NCBI RefSeq assembly: GCF_932526225.1
Contig: NC_064041.1
Coordinates: 7,864,331 to 7,928,330, forward strand
Length of the DNA stretch: 64,000 nucleotides
Direction of reading: 5' to 3'
Origin: Nematostella vectensis
Taxonomy: Eukaryota; Cnidaria; Anthozoa; Actiniaria; Edwardsiidae
Under the pieces are notes generated by a model, which made no database searches, was not told where the DNA came from, and saw nothing but the letters and a program-made list of their open reading frames with translations. Positions 1-10,800 of the stretch are shown here, piece by piece. How positions within the stretch are numbered: position 1 is the stretch's first letter; the number at the start of each line of letters is the position of its first letter. The position numbers and the translations under genes were made by a program.

Positions 1-101
1 AAATTGTCCAAAAATGTTTAGGCTACCTTGTAAAAAGCAGGTTCTTAGTTATAGACTAAACTACTCACCCATTTATGTGATCATAATATTAACAATTTTT
101 T

Positions 102-264
102 TCATTTTAAATTCAGCCTTGGACAACATTTAGAAGACACCTTCTTCTTTCTGCTCAACTTTATCTTTGCATATTTCTTGATGCTGGTTGCAATGACGTG
201 TAATGCCTGGCTCTTCTCCTCCATAATCTTGGGATGTGGCTTGGGGTACTTCTTTGCCCAGCCA
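102..264 (-). CDS. possible terminal coding exon of an unidentified minus-strand gene
   Basis: On the minus strand a good acceptor (TGCTTGCACAG) at 265-275 is followed by 54 codons to a TGA at 102-104. The translation is lysine-rich (it contains KKYPKPHPKIMEEK and a basic tail with KLSRKKK), reads like a real C-terminus and differs from the frame of the longer minus-strand ORF covering 130-609. The exon needs two bases from an upstream exon. I do not recognise the protein. A possible start exon for the same gene lies at 2571-2595, but no middle exon was found, so the gene model is incomplete. Confidence 0.3.
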
Positions 265-2570
265 CTGTGCAAGCATTACCTTACAGATAATCCTGAACCG
301 AGAATGAGAACATATGGCTTGACAGATGGCCCTGGCCCTGGCCCTGTGATATAATATTGCCAACCACATCTCACTGCTGGGAAATGACAGGGACTGTGCA
401 ATAGGATATATAAGGCTCTTTAAAGATTTGCCTTCACTAGGACGCAAGTGCAATGCTGGCCAGGGGAAGAGGGGAAGAAGGGGGGGGGGGGGGAGGCTAG
501 GGGGACACTCCCATAAAAGCAGACAGGGGTAATCATTAGCAAAAAAATTTTTTAACCCTAAGTGCTTTGGGTGTGGCCAACAGCAGTTCTTACCCCTAAG
601 AGATAGCATACATTAGGTGCCTTAAATCAAATTTCTAAATCTAGAGAAAGCACTAAAAACAAACACATTTTAAGTATTTTTCATCAAGTCTTCAAGTCCT
701 AATGTTAAAGTTTATTATTAGGTGTGGTTTAAGTAAATTTCTAAACACCTAAGAGAAGGCACTAAAAATCACATTTTCAGTATTCGACAAACATTTTCAG
801 TATTCCTCAATTTTATTGCAGTCCTCTTAAAAGTCACTGCCATCAAATACATGTCTATTCTGAGAACTTGTAGGAGTGCTGTAGCAGGGGTGAATACAGG
901 GGGCGGAGGGTAGATTGGGTGGATATCCACCCCCCTTTTTGAGCCAAAAAAAAGTCACTTTGTTTGAAAAAACTACGGAAAAGGTATGGTCCATGTTCCA
1001 TCGCATGCTTGACTTTGCTGACACGACAAATTCATTTCGGCTTGAAGTATTGTTAGATCTATGTGACCTACCAAGAACCACTGGATCAGATACAAGCCCT
1101 CTATGCAGCCTTTATCCACCCCTCATTTTGAAATCCTGGATCCGCCCTTGTGTGGCATAGTCTTCAAGTCCTGTTGTTATTGGATAGGATGATCTCTAAG
1201 GGTTTGGTAAATAGCGGCTGGTAAAATTTTATACCTTAAAAGATTGGACAATCACACACCCCTAATTCACAAAATTATTCAGGTCCAGAGACTAGTAGAG
1301 TGTATTTTTACAAATAATAGCTTTATGATTTTTTGTGTATAGAATATTGAATTCCAAAAGACAAACCCCTTTCATGTTTATTCATTTCTAGGATAAAAGC
1401 ATTTAATGTGTTCTGAGCAAAGCTCCCAAAAGATAACACTGTTAAGTCCATTCAAAGATTATTCAGGGCCAAAGACTGGTAGAGTATATTAGCTTTTTGG
1501 TCTGGAAAAAAAGGTGAATTCGAAAAGAATCCCCTGTCATGCTTATTCATCTCTAGGATAAAAGCATTAATTAAAACTGTTTGGAGCCAAGCTCTTATTG
1601 TGTGGCTAACAAATGTTGACTTTATACATGTAAAGTATCTACAGCTCATATATGTAGAAATAGAAAAAAAATGTTTAATTCATAGAATTAGTAGTATAGA
1701 TCAGAAAACAAAGATTATTAGGATTTCAAATAGAAACTGAGAATATCAGCATTTGTAACAGATATACAAAAAAAAAAGTTATTTGCTATGCCTCCTCAAA
1801 AGCTATTCTTTGTTCTTAACACAATGACCCCTGGCCATTATTTGGTTAAAGAGTACAGTACCGATCACGAACATAGGGACACTGTTCACGAACAGTTTTC
1901 GTGAAATTTGCAAACGACGTTTGAGAGCGGTACTGTAGTTGCTGCCAACTTGTTTGGCTGCACATAGGTGGGGGGGGGGGGGGGGGGGGGAGGAATAGGG
2001 ATACTTGTCCCAATTTTTTACGGGTCAAAATTGGGCCTCAGATATTATAAGGGCGTTTCTAAGAAAAAAGTACGCTTTTCTATACGAAATGTTATTTTTA
2101 TGTTATGTTTGGAGAAAGAGGTGCTATGATCAATCATTTTTAGGGAGTAATTTTTGCTTGTGTGGTATTTTAAGGGTAGTATTTTTTGGTGTGCTGGTAT
2201 TTTTTCATGGTATTTTTCAAATTTTCAGACAAGCATCCCCTACCACTCATCCCGCCTGAAGAACTCCCCCTCCCCCCTTCCCCCACTGATTGAGAAGATG
2301 GTTAGCCTGTGCATGTAGGCATTGCTCACACCTGGTACAATCTGGTTGAGTGGTCAATCTGTTATCCCAATCTCACATATTTGGCGAGTTTAATATAGCT
2401 CATACAGGCAATTATTGTTTTAAGATGATTGTGAATATTGTTTTACCTCGATTCGTCTGTTTAAAGCTTCCCTCCCCCCCCCCCCCCTCCCCCCCCCCCC
2501 CCTTCCCCGCCAAACCCCAAACCCTAACAACATGTGCGTCTTTCCGGAAGCGGAAGAGAGAAGAACTTAC
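265..2570. other. non-coding region with degenerate duplications and homopolymers
   Basis: No convincing exon was seen. There is a diverged direct duplication at about 619-700 and 718-800 (both contain CTAAGAGA or CTAGAGAAAGCACTAAAAA-like text). A second, of about 160 bp, is at 1268-1430 and 1457-1600 (shared GGATAAAAGCATT). A transposon-like patch lies at 880-1155, with a GGATCCGCCCTTGTGTGG end. G/C homopolymers sit at 481-493, 1971-1990 and 2472-2502. The ORFs across the homopolymers are low-complexity by-products. Confidence 0.6.
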
Positions 2571-2777
2571 CGCTGACCATAAAACGGCAGCTCATTTCAA
2601 AATGGAGGACCGACTCGAGTGATCGTGCGAATTTACGAAACACTAAATATAGCTTAGTAGAATAATAGATCTTAATACAGGCACAACCATGACGTAGCCC
2701 AAACTCATATCAAAACATTTACTGGGGCTGATACGTGAAACATTTCGCTATTCATTGTGCGGGTTTGTATAAGAAAG
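2540..2777 (+). promoter_or_regulatory. putative SCYL3 promoter and 5' untranslated exon
   Basis: An ETS-type motif (TTCCGGAAGCGGAAG, 2542-2556) and a YY1-like AAAATGGAGG (2600-2609) lie near a plus-strand donor AAG|GTGAGT at 2777/2778. The first coding exon of SCYL3 begins just after an acceptor-like CTTTACTAG at 4676-4684, so an untranslated first exon upstream is expected and this donor is the best candidate. The transcription start is inferred, not visible. Confidence 0.35.
2571..2595 (-). CDS. possible start exon of a divergent minus-strand gene
   Basis: On the minus strand an ATG at 2595 opens an eight-codon frame (MSCRFMVS plus one base) that runs into a strong donor, G|GTAAGTTC, at 2570. 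It lies head to head with the inferred SCYL3 promoter. It may belong with the candidate terminal exon at 102-264, which needs an upstream end phase that this exon alone does not supply, so at least one exon between them is missing. Such a short coding segment could occur by chance. Confidence 0.25.
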
Positions 2778-3714
2778 GTGAGTTTTGTCTCTGTTGTAAA
2801 AAAGAAGTTTTTTGTTTTGTTTTATGAATTTGCATTATTTATTGCGAATGAATCGTAGAGTTTTGAAGTTAACTAATATTCAATTGAGCCTAATACAGTA
2901 ATGATTAGATTTTCCAGTAAAGCATTAGGGTTAGTGGCTTTTCAAACAAATTAATTATTTGCCAGTGAATTGTGAAAACGAAAACATTAAAAAATGGCCA
3001 AGATTTGACACCGTGGCTTATACATTTAAGAAGAGTTGATGATTATTCTTAGCAGAATTATTTCTGTACTCGACCATGTTAGATACTTAGTCGATCTTTC
3101 GGATATCATTATTTAGGTAACGACTGCTGCTCTTTTTTTTACTTTGTTGTAAAGTACAGTAGATTGACTTTTGCATCTACAGTAACTCAATAGATATCAA
3201 TTTCATGTTATTTACAAAAAAAAAGTATAAAAGTATATGGCAGGAGAGGAAAAGGCCCAAAAGGTAGTTTTTTAGGGGGAGGGGGAGAGATGGTTTTTAT
3301 ACACAAGTATAGCGTATGGATTTGAATATGCACCCAAGCAATTTTATTATTTTTTTAGAGGGGGGGGGGGGGGGGGTGGGGGAGGAAGCTCACTGGATAG
3401 GAAACACTTATTGGGAAGGGGGCGCTTATCTCATTTAGGGAGAAAATACCAGCTTTTTAATTGATAGAACTTCATTTGCCATAAACCGAAATGACGGTAA
3501 AAAGGTTTAGACTAAATACATGGTTACATTAATGAAAGGGTTTTTTATTGTTTATCAATCGACAACAGTACTGTCTTCGTATAGTTGCTTTCATTGATAA
3601 CTAAATTCTTGGGCAGCATCCTGGAAATTCACACAATTCAAGTGGTGCTTTTGTTGAGATGTTTTTTAGGGGAGGGGGCACTTCTTGGAGAGGAGATGGA
3701 GATGGGGCAATAGT
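2778..3714 (+). other. inferred SCYL3 5' UTR intron, non-coding
   Basis: AT-rich sequence without credible ORFs. A G17 tract sits at 3361-3377, with other G-rich purine patches at 3277-3292 and 3669-3680. A MITE follows directly. Confidence 0.5.
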
Positions 3715-3967
3715 TTAAAGCCGCATTGTCACCAGTTCACTTCCAGAGGTCCGACGGAAACCTCAACCGTTAAAAGACAAAAAATCTATTAGAATCCGAG
3801 ATATTTAACATGCCATCCGCTCCAGATTATCAATCACATCCTCAAAGAAACTTCCAATAAACACACTGCTTTCAATATTTTAAAATATATTTCACGTTTT
3901 CCATTAAAATTCATCGGAGATTGTTACGTAATCGACCGGAAGTAAACTGGTGACAATGTGGCTTTAA
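3715..3967. mobile_element. 253-bp TTAA-flanked MITE, family A, copy 1
   Basis: The element begins TTAAAGCCGCATTGTCACCAG and ends CTGGTGACAATGTGGCTTTAA, giving terminal inverted repeats of about 30 bp, with TTAA at each edge. TTAA target sites are the hallmark of piggyBac-type insertion. There is no coding capacity. Full-length relatives occur at 13004-13257 and 50517-50770, with truncated ones at 10161, 14400 and 30565. Confidence 0.85.
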
Positions 3968-4142
3968 ATGAGGGCACTTATTTCTATGAATGGCAGGAAA
4001 GTGGGAAGTCCAAAGAATAATTATTTAAGAAGGACAGTATATGGCAGGAAAGAGGTAGTCCTAAAGATGTTTTTAGGGGGAGGGGGAAGGGTAGGTTTTC
4101 AGACTTAAGTTTGTATACTTTGTATAGTTTGCATAACATTCT

Positions 4143-4704
4143 ATACATGGATAAATATTGTAATTTTACATGGGTCAATAATGTGAATATTTCTTTACTA
4201 GGTTGTTATGGGAGCAGAATGGGTAAATACATGTAAATATACATAGATAAATATTGTAATTTTACATGGGTGAATAATGTAAATATTTCTTTACTATGTT
4301 GTTATAGGAGCAGAATGGGTAAATACATGTAAATATACATGGATAAATATTGTAATTTTACATGGGTGATTTAATGTAAATATTTCTTTACTAGGTTGTT
4401 ATGGGAGCAGAATGGGTAAATACATAAAAATATACATGGATAAATATTGTAATTTTACTTGTGGGTGAATAATGTAAATATTTCTTTACTAGGTTGTTAT
4501 GGGAGCAGAATGGGTAAATACATGTAAATATACATGGATAAGTTGTAATTTTACATGGGTGAATAATGTAAATATTTCTTTACTAGGGTGTTATGGGAGC
4601 AGAATGGGTAAATACATGTAAATATACATGGATATAACTATTGTAATTTTACATGGGTGAATAATGTAAACATTTCTTTACTAGGTTGTTATGGGAGCAG
4701 AATG
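4143..4704 (+). repeat. 97-bp minisatellite carrying the SCYL3 acceptor and start codon
   Basis: About six tandem units of 94-98 bp. Each contains TTTCTTTACTAG, a short spacer and ATGGGAGCAGAATG. The cassette starts at 4208, 4304 (mutated to ATAGGAGC), 4401, 4499, 4593 and 4691; the last is the real SCYL3 start codon. In the upstream units the ATG opens a short frame (MGAEWVNTCKYT...) that closes at TGA after 21 codons. The array therefore duplicates the intron/exon boundary and the myristoylation-type N-terminus MGAE. Confidence 0.9.
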
Positions 4705-4879
4705 TAGTGTGTATAAGGATTATGACCTTGAGGAGCCACTAGAAACTTCGTCATCTGACTGGGTGCTCTACCCCGCCCAGTCCAGAGGGGAGGGCCCTTC
4801 TACAAGAGTCTCTGTGTTTGTGCACAAGAAAAGCAAGAAAGAGAGGAAGCAAAAGGGAGGAGGACAAAAGTTTTCACAG
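4691..4879 (+). CDS. SCYL3: SCYL3 coding exon 1: myristoylated N-terminus
   Basis: The 63 codons start MGAECSVYKDYDLEEP, matching the MGSE-type N-terminus of SCYL3 proteins. They continue through the glycine-loop region and the degenerate VAIK strand (VSVFVHKK), ending at CAG|GTACAA in phase 0. The Met codon is the last of six copies of the same cassette in the adjoining minisatellite. It is chosen because only this copy runs on into homologous sequence. Confidence 0.9.
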
Positions 4880-7800
4880 GTACAATACTGTTTATTTAAT
4901 AACAGTAGATAACTCAGGTTTTTTAAGGGTCAAAATCACCCAATCCATAAAATAATGCATTGCAATGTTTTTTTTTCTTTAAATATGTGTATTTAGGGGA
5001 GTGGCCTCTATCCCTAATGATATTACCAGATGAGGCATCATCTGCAATAGGCTTGGTATCATGAGCATCAACACTGCACTCAACTCCAGTGATCTGGAGA
5101 CATAGAAGGAGCACCTAGCGTAGGATGTATGTAAGGGGAGTGGCCTTCACCCCTAATAATAGTATTAGCCACTATTGTGGTACAGTATCATCCACAATAG
5201 ACTTGGTATCATGAGTATCAACACGGTACTATAGAGTGCTCATCTCTAGTGATCTGGATACATAGAAGGAGCACCTAGTGTAAAAAGTCTTTAGATACAT
5301 ATAGGATGTAGTAATCCACATACAAGTTGTCCCCTTTTCTGCTCTTGTTTTGTGATCTGTAAATAGTTTGGTTCTCATGTTAATCCGATATTTACATATA
5401 TAACAGATCCTCAAAGTACTGCGTCACCCTGCCATCCTTAAATACTACAGCTCCCACAATGGCTCTGATGAGGTTGCCATGGTTACAGAACCAGTTGAAC
5501 CTTTGGAGCATGTGTTAAATGACCTGGCTGTAGACGAGATTGTCGCTGGAATTTATAATATTGTCCAAGCCTTGGTGTTTTTGCATGATAATGGCGGATT
5601 ATCTCACAACAGTGTAGGGCTGTCATCTGTTTACGTCAGTGTTTATGATGGAGCGTGGAAACTTGGTGGGATGCAGTGTGTATCCAAATTCACTGAAGTC
5701 ACCAATGAGGTAAAACTATTGATCTAAAAGATCAAATATAGTAGATGAACAAAATATCCTTTAATATGGCTTTATTTGTTAGCGCTAAATAAGTTGTTTT
5801 TTGTTGTTGTTATTTTGCTGCTACAATCCTGTGCACATGCTATGGTAGTTTCAAGTCAAATTTTCAATCAGTCAGTCATAAGTTATTTTTTTATTTAGTT
5901 TTTAGAAACTGCAAAGCCATTGCGAGACTCAAAGTCAATTACACCAGAGGAGAAGGTAAATGCTAGAGTGCAGACTTTGGCCAGAAATTGTAATTGTATG
6001 AGATGTTTTTCGGATTGATTATGAACTTTTGTTTTAGGAAAGGAAAGTTTGATTTTATCATGATTATTGAATTTTTTATGTATGGCTTAGATGCTTTTTT
6101 TTTGCCTTTTTAATGTTCAGAGATTTAGTAAATTGAAAAGTTCCAAACTTTACTAAGCCTTAGCTACAGTGTTTTATAGCAATTTTCCTCTTTATTTTTT
6201 AGGATGGCAAAATATCACTTGTTCCTGAGGTTTATCACTCTCTGGATGCTTATGCCTTTGGCATGTTTGTCTGTGATGTGTTGGAAAGCAGACCAGACTT
6301 GATTGGTAATAATAAGCAGTTGCCCTTAAAGCCCTTTTTTGTAACTTTAGCAGCTATATGGCCACTAAAAGTATCAATTTGTTCAATTGCATTTCTCTAG
6401 CTTTTTTAGGGGTTTGATTTTGTAAGCCAAAGCTTAAAATTAAAGTTTTTGGATAGATACATATGTGAAGCAAAGAAAAACGAATCAAGGAGAGGTGACC
6501 CCCTCTTCCCCTTATTGCAAGCTCTTTTTTTTCTGTTTTCAACTTCCTGTCTTGTTACACATGCATTCCTTTACTTGTCTTTACTAGTTGTTGTCTTTTT
6601 ACAGGAAGTGAAAGTGACAGGTTTTCTGCCCTGATGCAAAACTCCTTTCTCCACAACACCCCTAAGGTACAGGGACAAAATTTTTGCTTTTTCCCTGGGT
6701 TGGTGGTGGTGGAGGGGGGGGGGGGGGAGTTTGCCTGGGATATTTTTTTTGTGTAGAAAACATCAATGTTTTAAGATTTCATGAAGAAAATAGGGTTGCA
6801 ATGGTTACAGTAACTGACATGTTTCAGGTGTTCATTGTTTTCTTTTAAGAGGGTGAAGCCTAACTTTAACTTTGACTTTAAACACGAGGTTCCACTATCA
6901 AAGGGAGAGCTTCTCTCACCCCTGGGCTCGAATTTGCAATAATAATCATAACACTGCCAAGCTAGCAGTCACAAAATATATATGTCTCTTGTAAAATTGC
7001 TTATCTTAGAGCCTCAGTCGGCTGGAATAAAATTTTCCTTGCAAGGTACCAAGACAGTTGTGTTAAGAAATTGATAAATTGTTGATTTGCACTACACTCA
7101 GGTTTTCGGTGCAAAATTTTTAATTCTAACGCATCTGCATAAATTATTCCTGCGCTGTGATGAAGACGCTCGGTATAGCATTATTTTACTATAAACAGAA
7201 CTGTTTTAGTTGGACAAGTCTAGAAGTGACATTTAATAGGGTTAAAATTTGAATTTAGCGCTCAGAGCAATTGTCCTGACATGTTGACTCATTGATGACT
7301 GATTGATAACTGATTGTTCTTGAGCCCGGGGGTGGGAGGAGCTTTCTCTTTTATAGCGGAACCTCGTGTTTAAGTACATTGATTGACAATGAAGACGTGC
7401 TCATTTGCAATGGGTCGTCAACTGTATGTGCAGTGACCACATAAAGAAATATATCTGGCCTTACTCCGTGTGCGATAGGATCTTGAAGGCACAAGCCACT
7501 GTGGCTAATTTTAAGCCAAAGAAATTAGCTACACTGATGGGGAATTATAGCCATAACCGAGAAGCCAAAGCGAACAATTTTATCAAAATACCTTATTGGT
7601 CTCTTTAAATTCGCGTCATTTAAGCCCCGCTAAATCCCATTCCTTCGAACTTTAATATCGCAAAATTTAGTACACGTCAATTTCGCGATTTTAAAAGATT
7701 CGCGAAAATAAAGTGACGCCAAAATTAAGTGTCGCGAAAATAAGGATGCGCGACAATTAAGTGAGTACACAAGAAGCCTTTTGGGGGAATATTGGCCGTT

Positions 7801-10800
7801 TAATAAGCTTTATGGAAACACCTTGTCTATTTAGTCATCTAATGTACATGTAGTACGGTAAGGCGTTGAGTTGGACTTGTATTTATATATTTTTATGAAA
7901 CTAGATTTAGTCCACGCATCTTTCTGTTACTAATTGATTCAGTTTTGATGATTACAGCACATTTAATTCCATTAGTTTTGCTTGATTTTATTATCCCAAA
8001 ATCGCGAAATCGCGAAAATAAAGTGATCTGGTTTTTACGAATATAGGAAAATTGCGAAAATAGTGTCGCAAAAATATCGCCATCTGAAAATCGCAAAATT
8101 TTGACGTCGCGAAAATAAAGTGTAGTAAGGTACCCTTTTTTAATGACAACCAAGACAATTACGATTAAAAGATTATGATTCTTAATTTTTTTCTCACAGG
8201 TTCGATGTCTGTAAATATGTTAGAAAATAGCATCAAGCACAATATGATTTCTACGGTTTTGGTTTGTTGTAAAGTTAATCAAATTCTCGGAGAAATTCGT
8301 TTTTGAATTTTTGCAAAATTGAAAATGATTTTACACCCAAATCGCAAAATCTCGCTATTTGTGGTTTGAGTAACATGTAAAATTGAAAAAGAAATAAAAA
8401 CTACGCGGAGCTAGGAAACGGCAAAAAACGAGAGAGAGAGTTCATTCTTCGGCCTGTGTTTTTCCGATTTGCGATTTTCATCAGAACATTATCTTGACGT
8501 ATTAGAAATATGATTTCGAGGTAAAAGATCGTGATCCAAAATTTACGAGTATAGGAAACCGGCATTCGCCACCGTGGCGAACGTAGTTAGCAATAGAATT
8601 CGCCACATTGGGGAGGAATTCGCATTTTTTGAAGCCTTATTCTTAGAATATCTACTTAATCATGACAGCAAAATTACAAACTCTTCCTCCCACTTTATTG
8701 CAGATGAGACCGAAGCTCTGCACTTTACTAGACAATGAATTCTTCAAGTAAGTGGTAAAAATACATACATGTATGTCTATGCCTTTAACAGGTGCGTACA
8801 CAGGGTGCGCGCGCACCCCCCTTGGTGGCCAAAAAGTGAGTCATTTCTTATCTATATTCAAATACTATGCTTTTTCCATATGATACCTATGACTGCGCAC
8901 CCCCCCCCCCCCCCTCAGCAAATTCTGGGTATGCGCCTGTCACACTTCCATTCCAGACTGTACCGAAGCTTAATCAAGCAATGATGTATTCAACAACCCA
9001 ACAGAGAGGAGAGGCGGAGCATACATTAGCCTTTCAGATCTCCCACACCCATTCCGCCCCCATGGGTACGTACAGGCCCATCCACAGGATTTTTCTTGGG
9101 GGGGGAAAGGGGGGTGCGAAATCCGAAAAACATTTTTCCGGGGATGCGGGAGGGGGGGGGGGGGGGGGGGCTGGAGGGGAGAGTTCTCTGATGCAAATCT
9201 GACCATCCCAGAAAAAAAAGGGATTTCTTTATGCCTTTGCAGTCTTTCAACGGCACGGTAATTGTCGGATTTGACTACATACCAGTTCGCACCCCCTGCA
9301 CCCCCCCCCCCCCCCCTCGGTACGGGCCTGACGTAATACGGCACTGATTTTTCTTGTTTCATTCATCAAAACCACCATCAGAAAGCACCTTAAAATCCCT
9401 TTGCACAAACCCAAATGATAATGTGCCCCAATTGTTTGTTAGAAGGGGGTGGGGGCTTACAGGACTTTACGTCCCCCTTTGAAAACCTCCTGCTTTTTAT
9501 TCGTAACAAGATCGTGAAGTCGAAACTCATACTTGCTTTGTTAAAATATTTTAATATTTTTTTAGAAATGATTATCTGGATGTATTGTCTTTCCTGAACA
9601 ATATCACAGTCAAGACAGATATAGACAAGGAGAAGTTCTTCTGGTAAGCCCTTATGGACTGCCTTTTTATCATTCTCATACAAATCCATCACTTCACCGT
9701 ATCATTGCTACAGCATTTTCACAACATGTTAAAACCTACCTTATTACATTTTCGCGACGTCAAAATTTCGAGATTTTGATATGGCGATATTTCGTGGTAC
9801 TTTATTTTCGCGATTTCGTTACTTTCGTAAGAAAAGGTCATTTTATTCTCGGGATTTTGCGATTTTGCGACACTTAATCTTCGCGAATTTTTTAAAATCG
9901 CGAAATTCGAGTGACGCGAAAATAAAGTGTAATAAGGTATCTGTCTTAAAGAGCGACTCACAAAAGTAATAGAAGCATGTGAGAACCTTTCTTAATAAGT
10001 CATTTTTAGCCCTTAACCAGTTTTTGAACAATCTTTTCAATAAGCAAATGAGAATATACTGAAGTACATCTGAATAACCATATTTTTAGCTAAATGTCGG
10101 AGCCAGGCTTTAGACTAGAAATGGTTCATGCCCCTGGGAAGTTTCTTCCATGTTGTGTGTCAAAGCCGCATTATCACCAGTTTACTTCCGGTCGATTACG
10201 TGCCCCACCTCCCAGTAAAAAGCCTATGTAGCCTAGAAAATGGAAATTTTTTGCGTCCACACGCAGCGTATTGGAATTGTTTCAGCCGTCCACACGTATC
10301 CGGAAATTTATGAAAACACAAATCCGCACGTATCCAGCGTAATTTCCGGCCATATCCAACAGAATGACGTCAAGTTTTCCGGATACGATAGTACACATGT
10401 ATATACGTATTCTTATCGGATAAAAAAATCGTTTTCAAACCTTTCCGTTTACGGGTGGACGGGGTCTAAGAAAATGGAAAACTTGGTACATGACCCAGAG
10501 TTAGCGCTAACCAGCGTTTCGGGAACGGAACTAATCTGGGGGTAAAAATTTAATCGTGGGTTAGGGTTAATTTACCCTGGGTTAGCGCAAATCGGCTTTT
10601 CAGGAACCGGCCCCAGATTAGTTCCGTCCCCGAAACGCTGGTTAGCGCTAACTCTGGGTCAGTTTGGAGGTAAAATCTAACCCTGCTCGCGAGGTGGGTT
10701 AACTCGCTAACCCACTGTTTAGTTGGCGTAACACAGGCCTCCCAAACTTTGTAGTAGAACTAAAGCTTCATAAAATAAAGTTGTCGACAAAAAAGACGTT

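Noticed and set aside
130-609. 159-codon minus-strand ORF
   Set aside because: It crosses a G13 tract and has no family signature. A different, splice-supported frame (102-264) looks more protein-like.
8867-9362. Overlapping Pro/Gly-rich ORFs on both strands
   Set aside because: They read through poly-C and poly-G runs in two MITEs.
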